Shown: one piece after another, positions 23,644 through 33,632 of the stretch
How positions within the stretch are numbered: position 1 is the stretch's first letter
How the letters are laid out: the number at the start of each line of letters is the position of its first letter
Source: Azolla caroliniana
Taxonomy: Eukaryota; Polypodiophyta
DNA length: 64,000 bases
NCBI GenBank assembly: GCA_043228905.1
Contig: JBHGNT010000108.1
Location: 20,267 to 84,266, forward strand
Direction: 5' to 3'
The notes under the pieces: generated by a model
Databases searched by the model: none
What the model saw: the letters and a program-made list of their open reading frames with translations, nothing else
What the model was told of the DNA's origin: nothing
Made by a program: the position numbers and the translations under genes

Positions 23644-25332
23644 TCATGTAATCCGAGGCTCAAGGAGGATTGGAAGGCCCTTCGTAGGGTAGGGCAAGGG
23701 GTTCATTGATATGAGTTCGTTGGGATCCTCGAGGGTCCACGAGAAATGAGTGACCAAGCGATGGATGATGGCGAGAAGCTCCATGCGTGCGAACTCGTTG
23801 CCCAGACACATCCTCGGGCCCCCGCCAAACGGGACGAATGTGAACGGACCCGGGCCTGCTCCTTCGAAGCGAGACGGATCGAACTTCTCCGGCTCCTGGA
23901 AATACTTGGGGTTCCGATTGGTGGAGTTCACGGACCAGAATATCTGTGTGCAGAGAAAATATAACAACCAAATGCATGATGGATCAAATCAGCTTAGAGC
24001 TCCCATGGTGGAAGTTGTCACTATTGATTCATGGAGTTCTCTCACCTTCCATGATTTGGGGATTCTGAAGCCATCGAAACTCATGTCTTCCTGTGCCACT
24101 CTGAATGACCCCTGTGCTGCTGGCACCAGCCTCATCGATTCCTGCACCACTCTCCATGAAAGCTTCATCTTCTGTATATCTCCCCAATTCAAGAGCTCAC
24201 CGGGGGCCTTGCTTGCCGCAATCTCCTTGTTCTCTGAGCAATCACCACCAAAATACACATACAAAAAATCATAAGACTTTATGTTCTCTGATCAAGAATT
24301 GATATATAACCATTTCATCCGAAAGAGATGATTGCGGGGGACATGAGACACACCTCTGTAAACTTCATCCAATATGTCGGGATTAGATGCAAGATACTTG
24401 CAGGTTATGGTGGCTACAGAAGTGCTGGTATCATGGCCTGCAAAGAGCAACCCCAGGATGTTGTCCTTCACCTGCTTGTCGGAGAAAGGTTGTCCATGCT
24501 CATCCGTAAATGCCAGAAAGCCAGAGAGGACGTCATGTCCAGTGACCAAGCCAGCAGCCATATTCCTCCTTCTCTCCTCGATCCATACCTGCAACTGCTT
24601 TCTTATCGCATCCGAAGCTGCGATTCCTTTGCTATATGCTGTTCCTGGGATGTTGATTGGCAGCTGAAAGAGGCCTTTCACCATGGCGTCGAAGGGACGA
24701 TGGAGCATATCTTGATCTTCTCTGTCCCCTATACCAATGAAAACCTCACAAGCTATGGAGAACATGAGCTTCTTCATGAAGGGGTAGAGAGCAACCTTAG
24801 ATTGGCCTTCAAGGCGATCTCTTATGAATGCTAGCGCAATGAGATCGACGCGGCTCGTGTATCTTTGCAAGGATTCGGGCCGCAAGAACTGCATGAGCGC
24901 ATTGCGTATGCGAGTGGCACGATGCCCGACACACCCCACGAGGGATTCATTCCCAAGAACAGAGACAACGCTAATGGGCCACACGGAGTGGCTGTTAGAG
25001 AAGGCTGCCTTGTTACCTGCCGGGCTAGCGAGGACTATTGTCGGAGAAGCAAATAAGCTCGTCTTGAAGGTCTCTCCATAGGCTGAGATGTGGTCATCCA
25101 AGAATTTCCATGGGATCCCATTCCTTAGAGCTCTGAGAAACTCTAGGGTTTCACCCACAAATGGAAGGCCGAAACGACCCGGAGGTAAGGGAAGGTTCTT
25201 CTCTTTCCGGCTCTTATTATTCTGGCTTGAAGGTCTCCATAGCTGGTGTAGCGCTGCTATTAGTAGTAGAGACAGAGTAACCCCAACAATGAGCTCTAGA
25301 GGGATGATGGAGGTGAAGCTCACCATAGCCAT
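23644..25332 (-). CDS. CYP716-like cytochrome P450, apparently intact
   Basis: Three exons, 25332-24354, 24233-24046 and 23943-23644, joined by GT-AG introns of 120 and 102 bp; phases fit and give 488 residues, a normal size for this family. Features: membrane anchor (about residues 8-30), hinge LPLPPG (47-52), I-helix AGHDTS (298-303), ExxR as ESMR (358-361), FDPSRF (410-415) and haem loop [11 protein letters not shown] with Cys435 as the iron ligand. Motifs and exon layout fit CYP716 (CYP85 clan): ER-anchored, reductase-dependent monooxygenases, mostly triterpenoid-oxidising in angiosperms and diverse in gymnosperms. Substrate is not inferable. The haem loop has CLG where copy 1 has CPG; both occur among P450s. 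It is the only uninterrupted P450 here. A conserved TATA region lies about 165 bp upstream and a 271-bp tandem array abuts it. Confidence 0.9.
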
Positions 25333-25494
25333 GTGTCACCAATAGTAGCGATAGTTCTCCTTCTTCTTGTCTAATCTGTTGTGTTGTCCTTCATCATGGA
25401 GAAGAAGTCCTAATGATATTTGGGCTTCATTAGTTACCATTTGGTAGGCCCAAATGATAACCCCAATTTACATGAAATCTTATCTAGATAGACC

Positions 25495-25500
25495 TTTATA
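25495..25500 (-). promoter_or_regulatory. Probable TATA box of the intact P450
   Basis: TATAAA on the minus strand within the context AAATATAAAGG, about 165 bp upstream of the ATG at 25332. The segment is conserved in the 5' flanks of the paralogues (about 22778, 28238 and 39107), which supports it as a core promoter element. The tandem array begins about 20 bp further upstream. Confidence 0.55.
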
Positions 25501-25519
25501 TTTAAGAGGAAGCTACTCC

Positions 25520-26603
25520 GGGAAATACTTCGGTTCCGATTGGTTTCACATATCTACGTGTGTACAACAAGTCATTAATATATTTCTACATGTGTGCAAA
25601 TAGTGCGAGGATATTTCTACTCAATATCGTACCGAACCTTTTTTCAAAGATAGGGAAGGATCAACCTATCATACCAATGAATTGAAGCCAAGCTTTAGGA
25701 ATCACGAGGAAGGTCAATCTCAACCACATCTTGATTGTCAATAAACCAAGGCAAAGGGCCTCAAAAAGAGTCTTGGTTATCGATCACTCCGGGAAATACT
25801 TCGGGTTCCGATTGGTCCACATCTCTACGTGTGTGCAACAAGTCTTTAATATATTTCTACATGTGTGCAAATAGTGCGAGGATATTTCTACTCAATATCG
25901 TACCGAACCTTTTTTCAAAGATAGGGAAGGATCAACCTATCATACCAATGAATTGAAGCCAAGCTTTAGGAATCACGAGAAAGGTCAATCTCAACCACAT
26001 CTTGATTGTCAATAAACCAAGGCAAAGGGCCTCAAAAAGAGTCTTGGTTATCGATCACTCCGGGAAATACTTCGGGTTCCGATTGGTCCACATCTCTACG
26101 TGTGTGCAACAAGTCTTTAATATATTTCTACATGTGTGCAAATAGTGCGAGGATATTTCTACTCAAGATCGTACTGAACCTTTTTCCAAAGATAGGGAAG
26201 GATCAACCTATCATACCAATGAATTGAAGCCAAGCTTTAGGAATCACGAGAAAGGTCAACCTCAACCACATCTTGATTGTCAATAAACCAAGGCAAAGGG
26301 CCTCAAAAAGAGTCTTGGTTATCAATCACTCCGGCAAATACTTCGGGTTCCGATTGGTCCACATCTCTACGTGTGTGCAACACGTCTTTAATATATTTCT
26401 ACATGTGTGCAAATAGTGCGAGGATATTTCTACTCAAGATCGTACTGAACCTTTTTCCAAAGATAGGGAAGGATCAACCTATCATACCAATGAATTGAAG
26501 CCAAGCTTTAGGAATCACGAGAATGGTCAACCTCAACCACATCTTGATTGTCAATTAACCAAGGCAAAGGGCCTCAAAAAGAGTCTTGGTTATCGATCAC
26601 TCC
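25520..26603. repeat. Four-copy tandem array of a 271-bp unit with P450 exon filler
   Basis: Anchors GGGAAATACTT or its one-base variant occur at 25520, 25791, 26062 and 26333, exactly 271 bp apart. Units are highly similar. Each starts with about 28 bp that matches exon 3 of the P450 (the segment coding for the NRNPKYF region), then a copy of the P450-flanking repeat that is single-copy at about 2000-2260. Short open frames recur in each unit but are by-products. The array lies immediately upstream of the intact P450's TATA region. Confidence 0.93.
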
Positions 26604-26880
26604 TCCCTGAAACAAGCCTAGGCTATAATTTACGATAAATTCCAAACTGCTTATAGCTTGTGGAACTTCCTTGGATATGTAGCATTCCAAACATGCCCCA
26701 AATATGAAAATTAGAGGTTATCGTGTGCTTGACCAAAGGAATGGCCGAGCATCCTCCGTCGTTTTGTACGTGATTATTTTACTTTAGAGAATTTGAAGCT
26801 TAGGCCTTCCCAAATCAACATAATTAGTAAAGTAAAAAAGATCAAGGACCTTTCTTCCTCACCATAGTCTAACTATAGAT
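26604..26880. repeat. Unique continuation of the P450-flanking repeat
   Basis: Continues the last tandem unit and matches 2260-2475 and 29000-29190. At about 26835 it shows the uninterrupted form of the site occupied by the MITE at 29200. Confidence 0.7.
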
Positions 26881-26883
26881 TTG

Positions 26884-27130
26884 AAATGTGGTCATCCAAG
26901 AATTTCCATGGGATCCCTTTCCTTAGAGCTCTGAGACACTCTAGGGTTTCACCGACAAATAGAAGGCCGAAACCACCTGGAGGTAAGGGAAGGTTCTTCT
27001 CTTTCCGACTCTTATTATTTTGGCTTGAAGGTCTCCATAGTTGGTGTAGCGCTGCTATTAGTAGTAGAGACAGAGGTACCCCAACAATGAGCTCTAGAGG
27101 GATGATGGAGGTGAAGCTCACCATATCCAT
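26884..27130 (-). pseudogene. CYP716-like P450 fragment, 5' part of exon 1
   Basis: The reverse strand from 27130 gives [61 protein letters not shown] and LDDHIS, nearly identical to the first ~85 residues of the intact P450. It then breaks off into the flanking repeat at 26880. Its 5' flank resumes at 28074 after an LTR insertion. Truncated, so not functional. Confidence 0.9.
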
Positions 27131-27134
27131 GCGT

Positions 27135-28073
27135 TGTCGCGAAGATTGTGGTTGTGTGTCGCAACCGCTGGGGTTCTGTGACTTGGGTATGAATGGGGTG
27201 AAAACGCGTAATTGCAAACGGTGCAATGACAAGAAGTTGAGAAAGCAAGATAAATGCAACGTTGTCGCGAAAAGAATTTTACTTGTAAAACAACCACTTA
27301 CAATATTTATTTGCCAAAAGTTACTTGGCAAGACTTGAACTCACAAACTCCATTTGAGAAGAAGCATTTGAGATAGACCACTTCAATCTCTCTAGTTTCT
27401 TTTTATTTGTCTTTCTCTTTTACTTTATATATATGCTAAATTTATATTACAAAATTTAATTACCAAAAGAAATTGTTTGAAGAGGATTCAAACTCATGAC
27501 CTTTTGTTTACAAAGAGACATTTGAGATACACCACTTTAACTTCTTCCTTTTCTTATAGGCCCTTTCTTTTCTTTAACTCTTCTGTTGATTTATGCAGGC
27601 CACCATCTTCTTTGGCGAGCTCTGCATCCCATACCCACGCGAGCTTCTTCACTCGCTTTTCCTTCTCTTCCTTCTCCTTCTCCTCCTCCCTTCCCTTTAG
27701 CCACCATAGGCGTGGCTTATATAGGGTGTTCAACCACCCTATCACCCTCTTCAGGCGGTTGTATTTTAATTTTAATTTTAATTTAATTTAATTTAATTTT
27801 CTTTATTTATTGATGCTACAATTCAGTTTTATAGTTCTATATTTAAGAAATTATAGAAATAGCCCTTATTTAATTTTGACTCCCCCTTTTGACATAATTA
27901 CATTTTTGTCCCAAGTAACATTAATCCTTCCAAAGCTTGTATCTTGGGCTTCTGAACTTCGATTCACGAACCGAAAATTCTTTCATGCTCTTTGTCATAA
28001 GCTCCAGATGGGAAATGTACTTCTATAGATTTTTGACATTGTTTTCACATCGTGAAGTGTCAACTTCACGACA
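27135..28073 (-). mobile_element. Solo gypsy-type LTR, 939 bp
   Basis: Plus-strand ends TGTCGCGAAG and CAACTTCACGACA; read on the minus strand it begins TGTCGTGAAG and ends TTCGCGACA, like the LTRs at 45333 and 60397. It sits just upstream of the P450 fragment's ATG. Comparison with the intact paralogue shows a 4-bp target duplication (GCGT at 27131-27134, GTGT at 28074-28077, one substitution). A TATA box on the minus strand near 27715-27725 supports minus orientation. No internal region remains. Confidence 0.78.
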
Positions 28074-29190
28074 GTGTCACCAATAGTAGCGATAGTTCTC
28101 CTTCTTCTTGTCTAATCTGTTTTGTTGTCCTTCCTCATGGAGAAGAAGTCCTAATGGTATTTGGGCTTCATTAGTTACCATTTGGTAGGCCCAAATGATA
28201 GCCCCAATTTACATGAAATCTTATCTAAATAGACCTTTATATTTAAGAGGAAACAACAAATGTGAGAATAAAAAGAGAAGAAAAGAAGCCGTCGAAATTC
28301 AAATAACTAAAAATATCCTGGTGTTGTGGCACCTGAATTTTATCTGCTTTGATCGACGACTAGTGATATCTAGGGAGGTTGTACCCGGTTGTAAACTGAA
28401 TTATAGTGGAAGTTATGGTACCCTAAGGGTCTTGTTCTTTTTTCCTTGATATGGGGTTTCCATGTAAAAGTCTTCTGTGTTCGATTGTTATTATTTATTT
28501 CCTGTCGTATCGGCTATTACTTCTTGTCCACTTGCCCACTAGATCTTGTCATTGTTTGTAGAACGTGGTCGGTTTGTTTTATTGATTCGGATTCTACGCA
28601 TTTAACAATATGTGTCGATGAACATTGAAAAATATGTGTGACAATAATACATCCAAAGACACATATGATTCTTTTTCACCATAACCACACCATACACATA
28701 TGCATCCAACGATGTCACCATCCCTCCATGAAGTCCTTAATATATTTCTACATGTACAAAAATAGTGTTGTGAATATGTGTATTTCTACATGTTTGCAAA
28801 CCTTTTTTCAAAGATAGTAACCAATTTCTAAATCATTATTGGAATGGGATCAACGTCCACCACATCTTGATTGTCACTGAACTAATGTAAAGGGTCTTGT
28901 TGAACCAAGAAAAAGGGTCCAGATTATCTATCATTCCTTCTCAAAACATGCCCAACAAAATATGATAGCAAATTTTTTGGAATGCTAGTTGAGGAACTTC
29001 CTAGATTGGCAACATTCCAAACATGCCCCAATATAGGCAAATCTTCTAGTATGCCCCAACTTATAAATTTGAGATTTGCCCAACATTTTACTAAATGAAT
29101 GCTCGAGCCCTACGTTTTTCATATGTGATTACTTAACTTTATAGAATTTGAAGCTTAGCCTTGCAAAATCAATATAATTATTTGTTAAAG
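28074..29190. other. Duplicated P450 5' flank and flanking repeat, no gene
   Basis: 28074-28260 matches the promoter region of the intact P450 (25336-25510). 28360-28730 resembles 23130-23500, including the dispersed repeat. 28740-29190 is a diverged copy of the 271-bp unit and its continuation. No intact coding region was seen. Confidence 0.6.
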
Positions 29191-29199
29191 TGAAAAGTA

Positions 29200-29758
29200 G
29201 TAATGGGCACGGTTTCGGCTCAAACCGAACCGAACCATTAAGCCATGGTTTAATGATTTATTGGTTCCAAAAAAATTTAATGGTTTGGTTTGGTTTGGAT
29301 TTTCGATAAATTGTTCGATTTGGTTCTAAAACTTGGGTTTTTGGGTTTGGTTTAAAGGCTTATAGGTTTTTGGTTAACTTTTGTTTTACCTTAATAGTTT
29401 TTATTGATTTAATTCATTTAACTTAAATGTTTATTTAATTTAATGGTTCAATTAAAGTTTCTTTTATTGATTTAATAAATTTAACTTAAATGCTTATTTA
29501 ATTTAATGTATTTTTGTTTATTTAGATGTTTAATTAGTTTTTACGTGGTTAGGTTTAAATTTTTTATTAAATGGTTCGGTTTAGTTTCAACTTTTCCCTA
29601 AACGGTTTGGTTTCAACTATTTCTTAAATAGTTTGGTTTCAATACTGAGATTTCATAAATGGTTTGGTTTGGTTTTTGTTTTAAATAATCGGGGTTCGGT
29701 TTCGATTCAGTTCGGTTTCTTTGCCTTGAAACCGAAACCGAACCGGGCCCATTGCTAA
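29200..29758. mobile_element. hAT-like MITE, 559 bp
   Basis: Bounded by target duplications TGAAAAGTA at 29191-29199 and 29759-29767 (8 or 9 bp). Ends are inverted: left GTAATGGGCACGGTTTCGG, right complement TTAGCAATGGGCCCGGTTCGG. The interior is rich in (GGTTTGGTTT)-like and TTTAATT sequence with no coding potential. The uninterrupted site is visible at about 26835 and 2415 in the paralogous flanks, confirming a real insertion. TSD length and termini fit hAT non-autonomous elements. Confidence 0.85.
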
Positions 29759-29767
29759 TGAAAAGTA

Positions 29768-30149
29768 TCAAGGATCTTTCTTGTTCTTCATAACACGTCA
29801 TAGATTTGAAATCTAAAATATCCAAAGATTTGCACATTTTGTCTCACAAGCTTATGGTTTCAAATAGTATTGTAAGTGTCATGTATGAGACTTGAACCCA
29901 CAACTTTACATATCAACCAATTTCTACAAAATTTTCAATATGTGTGATATATTATTGCATTACATGTTGACTCAAATGACCAACATGACTTTCATGCATC
30001 ACACATTAACACATATGTGCCAAGTGGTGGTCACACATCGGATGCACTCCGATGGACATGTAGTCTTATTTGAACACCCATTTAAGGAGAGGGAATCAAA
30101 TGATCTAGGCAACAAAGACAATACATTCAAGTTCCTCACACAATATATT
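29768..30149. other. Flanking repeat and intergenic sequence
   Basis: The first part continues the P450-flanking repeat (compare 2440-2600). The rest has no recognised feature. Segment B of the duplication starts at about 30150. Confidence 0.45.
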
Positions 30150-30882
30150 CCCTCCTCCTGATGCTCGTATCTGCCAACTGGGGTCTGCTATGATAGCCAA
30201 CATATATTTCCCCACTTGATTGAGCCTGGCACCTCGCATAATTGCAACAAGCAGCCAACCCCCCGCCATATTTGATGGGACGTTGGGCAGTCCCACAGAG
30301 TCTCTGTGTCATATTGATTCTACTCCAATTGGAGACTCTACACAATTAGGAGAGCTAACGTGCCCACGTTGCCATGCTCCCACCGGTAGTGACTTATGTA
30401 TTAATAGCCATTGGAACGTGGTAATTCGCCTTGCGTGTTGTTGTTTCTAGATTTTCTCCCTAAACTTGGTGATAATGGTGTGAGGAACTTGATATGTGTG
30501 CCAGACCTTTGTAGCAGTCGGCTCTCGGGCAGTTTGAGCAGCTAGGATGTGGCGACCCAATCTAATTGTGAATTGGAAGAACAGGATGGGTTGGCTTCCT
30601 TGCTCCACGTAAGGATCACGCCATGTTCATTGCAAAGGTTCCCAACTGACCTTACGTAGCCATGTGTTTTTCATGAGTACATATGTGCCAATCGGGTTGT
30701 ACTTTGATCGGATCAGGATCTACAATCCATTTATGACCAGTGTACGTGAGTACTCGAATTGCGTTATTCTGTGTTGGTGGCTTAATGTCTCGCAATTCAG
30801 AGCCTGCACAAGATTTGTGCCAATTGATCATGGCATTGGATCTCTTACAAAATACGGCTAACCCACTTTCGAGCTTTTGCAT
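30150..30882 (-). pseudogene. LINE (L1-type) remnant, copy B
   Basis: Near-identical to two parts of 12360-14096, joined by an internal deletion of about 1.05 kb. The reverse strand shows QKLESGLAVFCKRSNAMIN directly followed by the KPPTQNNAIRVLTYTG segment, and further down part of the zf-RVT-like region. It marks the left edge of segmental duplicate B. Confidence 0.85.
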
Positions 30883-30884
30883 AA

Positions 30885-31135
30885 TAAAAAACTACTAAGA
30901 GAAACCGTCTACCTACTAAACTAAATATTGAACGCATAATCTAAGCCTCTAACACCACAATTTGAGTCCACACCCCATCCTCTCTAGTTTTAGTACCTGG
31001 TGGTTCCGCTTATGGTTCACACGCATGCGCGTAACTTTGCGACAACATTTCTTTCTCAATGACAATGTCATTCTCAATTACAACACTTATCACTGAAATT
31101 CTTAAACATCAAGATTCACAACTCAATTTCACACA
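30885..31135. repeat. Three-copy dispersed block (copy 3 of 3)
   Basis: Matches 14097-14350 with few differences and 3225-3480 more distantly. Confidence 0.7.
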
Positions 31136-31739
31136 TGCTACGTATAAAAATGATTCATCTTTAGTTCCCATTGGTTATATTTCACCGTTTGAAGATTATA
31201 TCAAAAACGTTTGCGTGAAAGACAATTATATTACTAAATGTTTGTGAAAAACACTAGATCAGTGCCATAATTGAGTGGTGAGATTGAATCGCTAATAGGC
31301 AAGATAAATACTTTGTCATGAAAATAATATTTGACTTCGTCAAATTAACAAAATTGTCAAATCTATACTCCCTACATCTTTCGTAGGTATGTTATAAGTC
31401 ACTAATATCCGAGTTATGATGCACAATCATTTTTGGTTCATATGGTTAAGAACCGGCGTCAAACATTTTTCACAATCTAGTGTTGATTTTATCATTGAGC
31501 CGGAAGAGACAACTATATGGTAGATCCATGGAAATTTTCTTCCCACATCGTTTAAGTCTAAAAATATTTTCTTCATCATTCCATAACCCCCCTTATTTTG
31601 CAAGTAAACTAAAATTGAATAAAACCAATGGACTATTGTTTGGAGAAATAAATGTATAGATAACATGCTCCTAGTTGTGAATGCAGAAGCTACTCTTGTT
31701 GTTGCAATGTTCAAAGGACAATGTGGTTGCGAATCGAAT
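31136..31739. other. P450 3' flank in duplicated segment B
   Basis: No gene. Counterpart of 14351-15079 with an approximately 155-bp deletion near 31420. Confidence 0.6.
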
Positions 31740-32593
31740 CATGTAATGCAAGGCTCCAAGAGGATAGGAAGCCCCTTGACAATGAAGAGCATAGGGTTCA
31801 TTGATATGAGTTCATTGCAGGTCATGGTGGCTATAGAAGTTTTGGTATCATATGGCCTGCAAAGAGCAACACCAGGATGTTGTCCTTCACCTGCTTATTG
31901 GAGAAAGGGTTTCCATGTTGCTCATCTGTATATGCCAGAAAGCCAGAGAAGATGTCTTCATGTCTAGTGACCAAGCCAACGCCCATATTCCTCTTCTCCT
32001 CGATCCATACCTGCAATTGCTTTCTTATCACATCCGAAGCTGCGAGGGCTTTGCTATATATATTGTTCCTAGGATGTTGATTGGCAGCTGAAAGAGGCGA
32101 TGTACCACATCTTGATCTTCTCTGTCCGCTATACCAATGAAAACCTCCCAAGCTATGGAGAATATGAGCTTCTTCATGAGGGGGAAGAGAGCAACCTTAG
32201 ATTGGCCTTCAAGATGATCTCTTATGAATGCGAGCGCAATGAGATCGACACGGCTCATGTATCTTTGCAAGGATTCAGGCCGCAAGAACAACATAAGTGC
32301 ATTCCGTATGGTATGCGAGTGGCACTATGTCCGACACACGCCATGGGGGATTCATTGCCGAGAATAGAAGCAACACTAATGGGCCATGATGTATAGCTGT
32401 TAGAGAAGGTTGCGTTGTTACCCAACGGGCTAACAAGGACTATTGTCGAAGAATCCATTAAGCTCGCCTTGAAGGTCTCTGCATAGGCTGAGATGCGGTC
32501 ATCGAAGAATTTCCACAAGTTCCCTTTGCGTAGAGCTCCCAGACACTCTTGGGTTTCACCAACAAAGGGAAGGTCGGAACAGCCCGGGGGTAA
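31740..32593 (-). pseudogene. CYP716-like P450, internally deleted (copy B)
   Basis: Duplicate of the pseudogene at 15080-15947. On the minus strand from 32593 it runs from the proline hinge region to the I-helix segment, with the same missing stretch in the middle of exon 1 (near 32095) and the same 2-bp insertion after the AGH codons. The same junction places the exon 3 end directly after the end of exon 1 (about 31822). It has an additional small deletion in the WIEEKRNMG segment. The N-terminal exon piece is at 38745-38889. Not functional. Confidence 0.85.
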
Positions 32594-32994
32594 TGTTATA
32601 ATTTCAACTCAAACGGATTAAGTTACAAAAACTTAGACACAAACAAAAAGAAAAGAAGTAGCACATGATTTACGTGGAAAACCTTGATTTTAGGGGAAAA
32701 CCACGGGAACAGAAATTTCCATTATGAGATAAGACGAAATACAATCATAGAGTGATAGAACTTGATTTGGTATGGTTGTACCCTAAAACCACAATTTTAG
32801 CCGAGTGCACCAAACCCTGACTCGTAGGTATCTATCTCTTTCGAAGCCTACATGTCTTCTTGGTATGTATTTTCTTTTCTTTCTGTTACACCCTTCTTCC
32901 TTTATTTCCTCTCACGCTCAGCTTCTGAGCTATGGCACTCACACAACCACTACTGTGTTAGCTCTCTATCGTTCTCTGTGTCGCACTACTCTTG

Positions 32995-33603
32995 TGTTGG
33001 GATTACGGTCCCTTTCGGATGGGATGGTCGGATATCGGAGATGAATGCCGACAAGCCCGGTTTCGGTTTCGGATCCGGATGACGAAGACCCCGGCTTCGG
33101 TGCCGGATGACGAATGTACCCGAAGAGCGATCCGGATGCAGGGACATATCCGTGAATATGTTCGCTACGAGCCCCCTGAGGCTATAGTTGTAAATAGCCC
33201 AAAGTCATATAAGTATAAATATGACTTAGGGCAAACAGTTTTTCTGTTGCTCATTATTTTTCTGTTTTTCCACTCAAGAGGAGTGAAGAGGGAGCAGCCG
33301 TGAGAGAGAGAGAGAGAGATAGAGCGCGAGAGAGGAAGAGGTAGACGCCTCTGTGTATTTCCGCCGCCTGTGGCGAGGACAGCGAGCTCAAGGTCGTTGC
33401 CTTGCAGCTCGCCATTGTATATTTCTCTGTGCATAGTTTGGTTCGGAGTCTCGCACTCCCGTGGTTTTTCCCGTATAGGGTTTTCCACGTTAATCCCTGT
33501 GTATCGCGTCTTTCTCTGTATTTCCTATTTTCTGCTACATTGATCCGCGATTATTCGGTTGTGGCCGAGTGGTGAAGGTGAATCCAAGCGTTGATTCCCA
33601 ACA
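32995..33603 (+). repeat. 5' LTR of copia element 1
   Basis: 609 bp, TG...CA. Contains the CCGGATGACGAAGACCCCGG motif that is tandemly amplified in related LTRs (see 52341-52536), a (GA)n tract at about 33303-33320 and the shared GTGGTTTTTCCCGTATAGGG segment near its 3' part. Confidence 0.95.
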
Positions 33604-33606
33604 AAC

Positions 33607-33618
33607 TGGTATCAGAGC
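33607..33618 (+). promoter_or_regulatory. Primer binding site of copia element 1 (tRNA-iMet)
   Basis: TGGTATCAGAGC, the standard plant copia primer site complementary to the 3' end of initiator tRNA-Met, three bases after the LTR. Confidence 0.93.
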
Positions 33619-33632
33619 GTCTGTTGCAGAAA

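Noticed and set aside
25735-26498. Three near-identical 73-codon frames, at first resembling a small gene family
   Set aside because: They are by-products of the 271-bp tandem unit; the diverged single-copy version at about 2000-2260 does not preserve the frame.
27285-27545. Two similar segments (GACTTGAACTCACAA and GATTCAAACTCATGA contexts) suggestive of tRNA-like B-box sequence
   Set aside because: The segments recur inside the LTR and no cloverleaf with an A box and acceptor stem could be built; not a tRNA gene.
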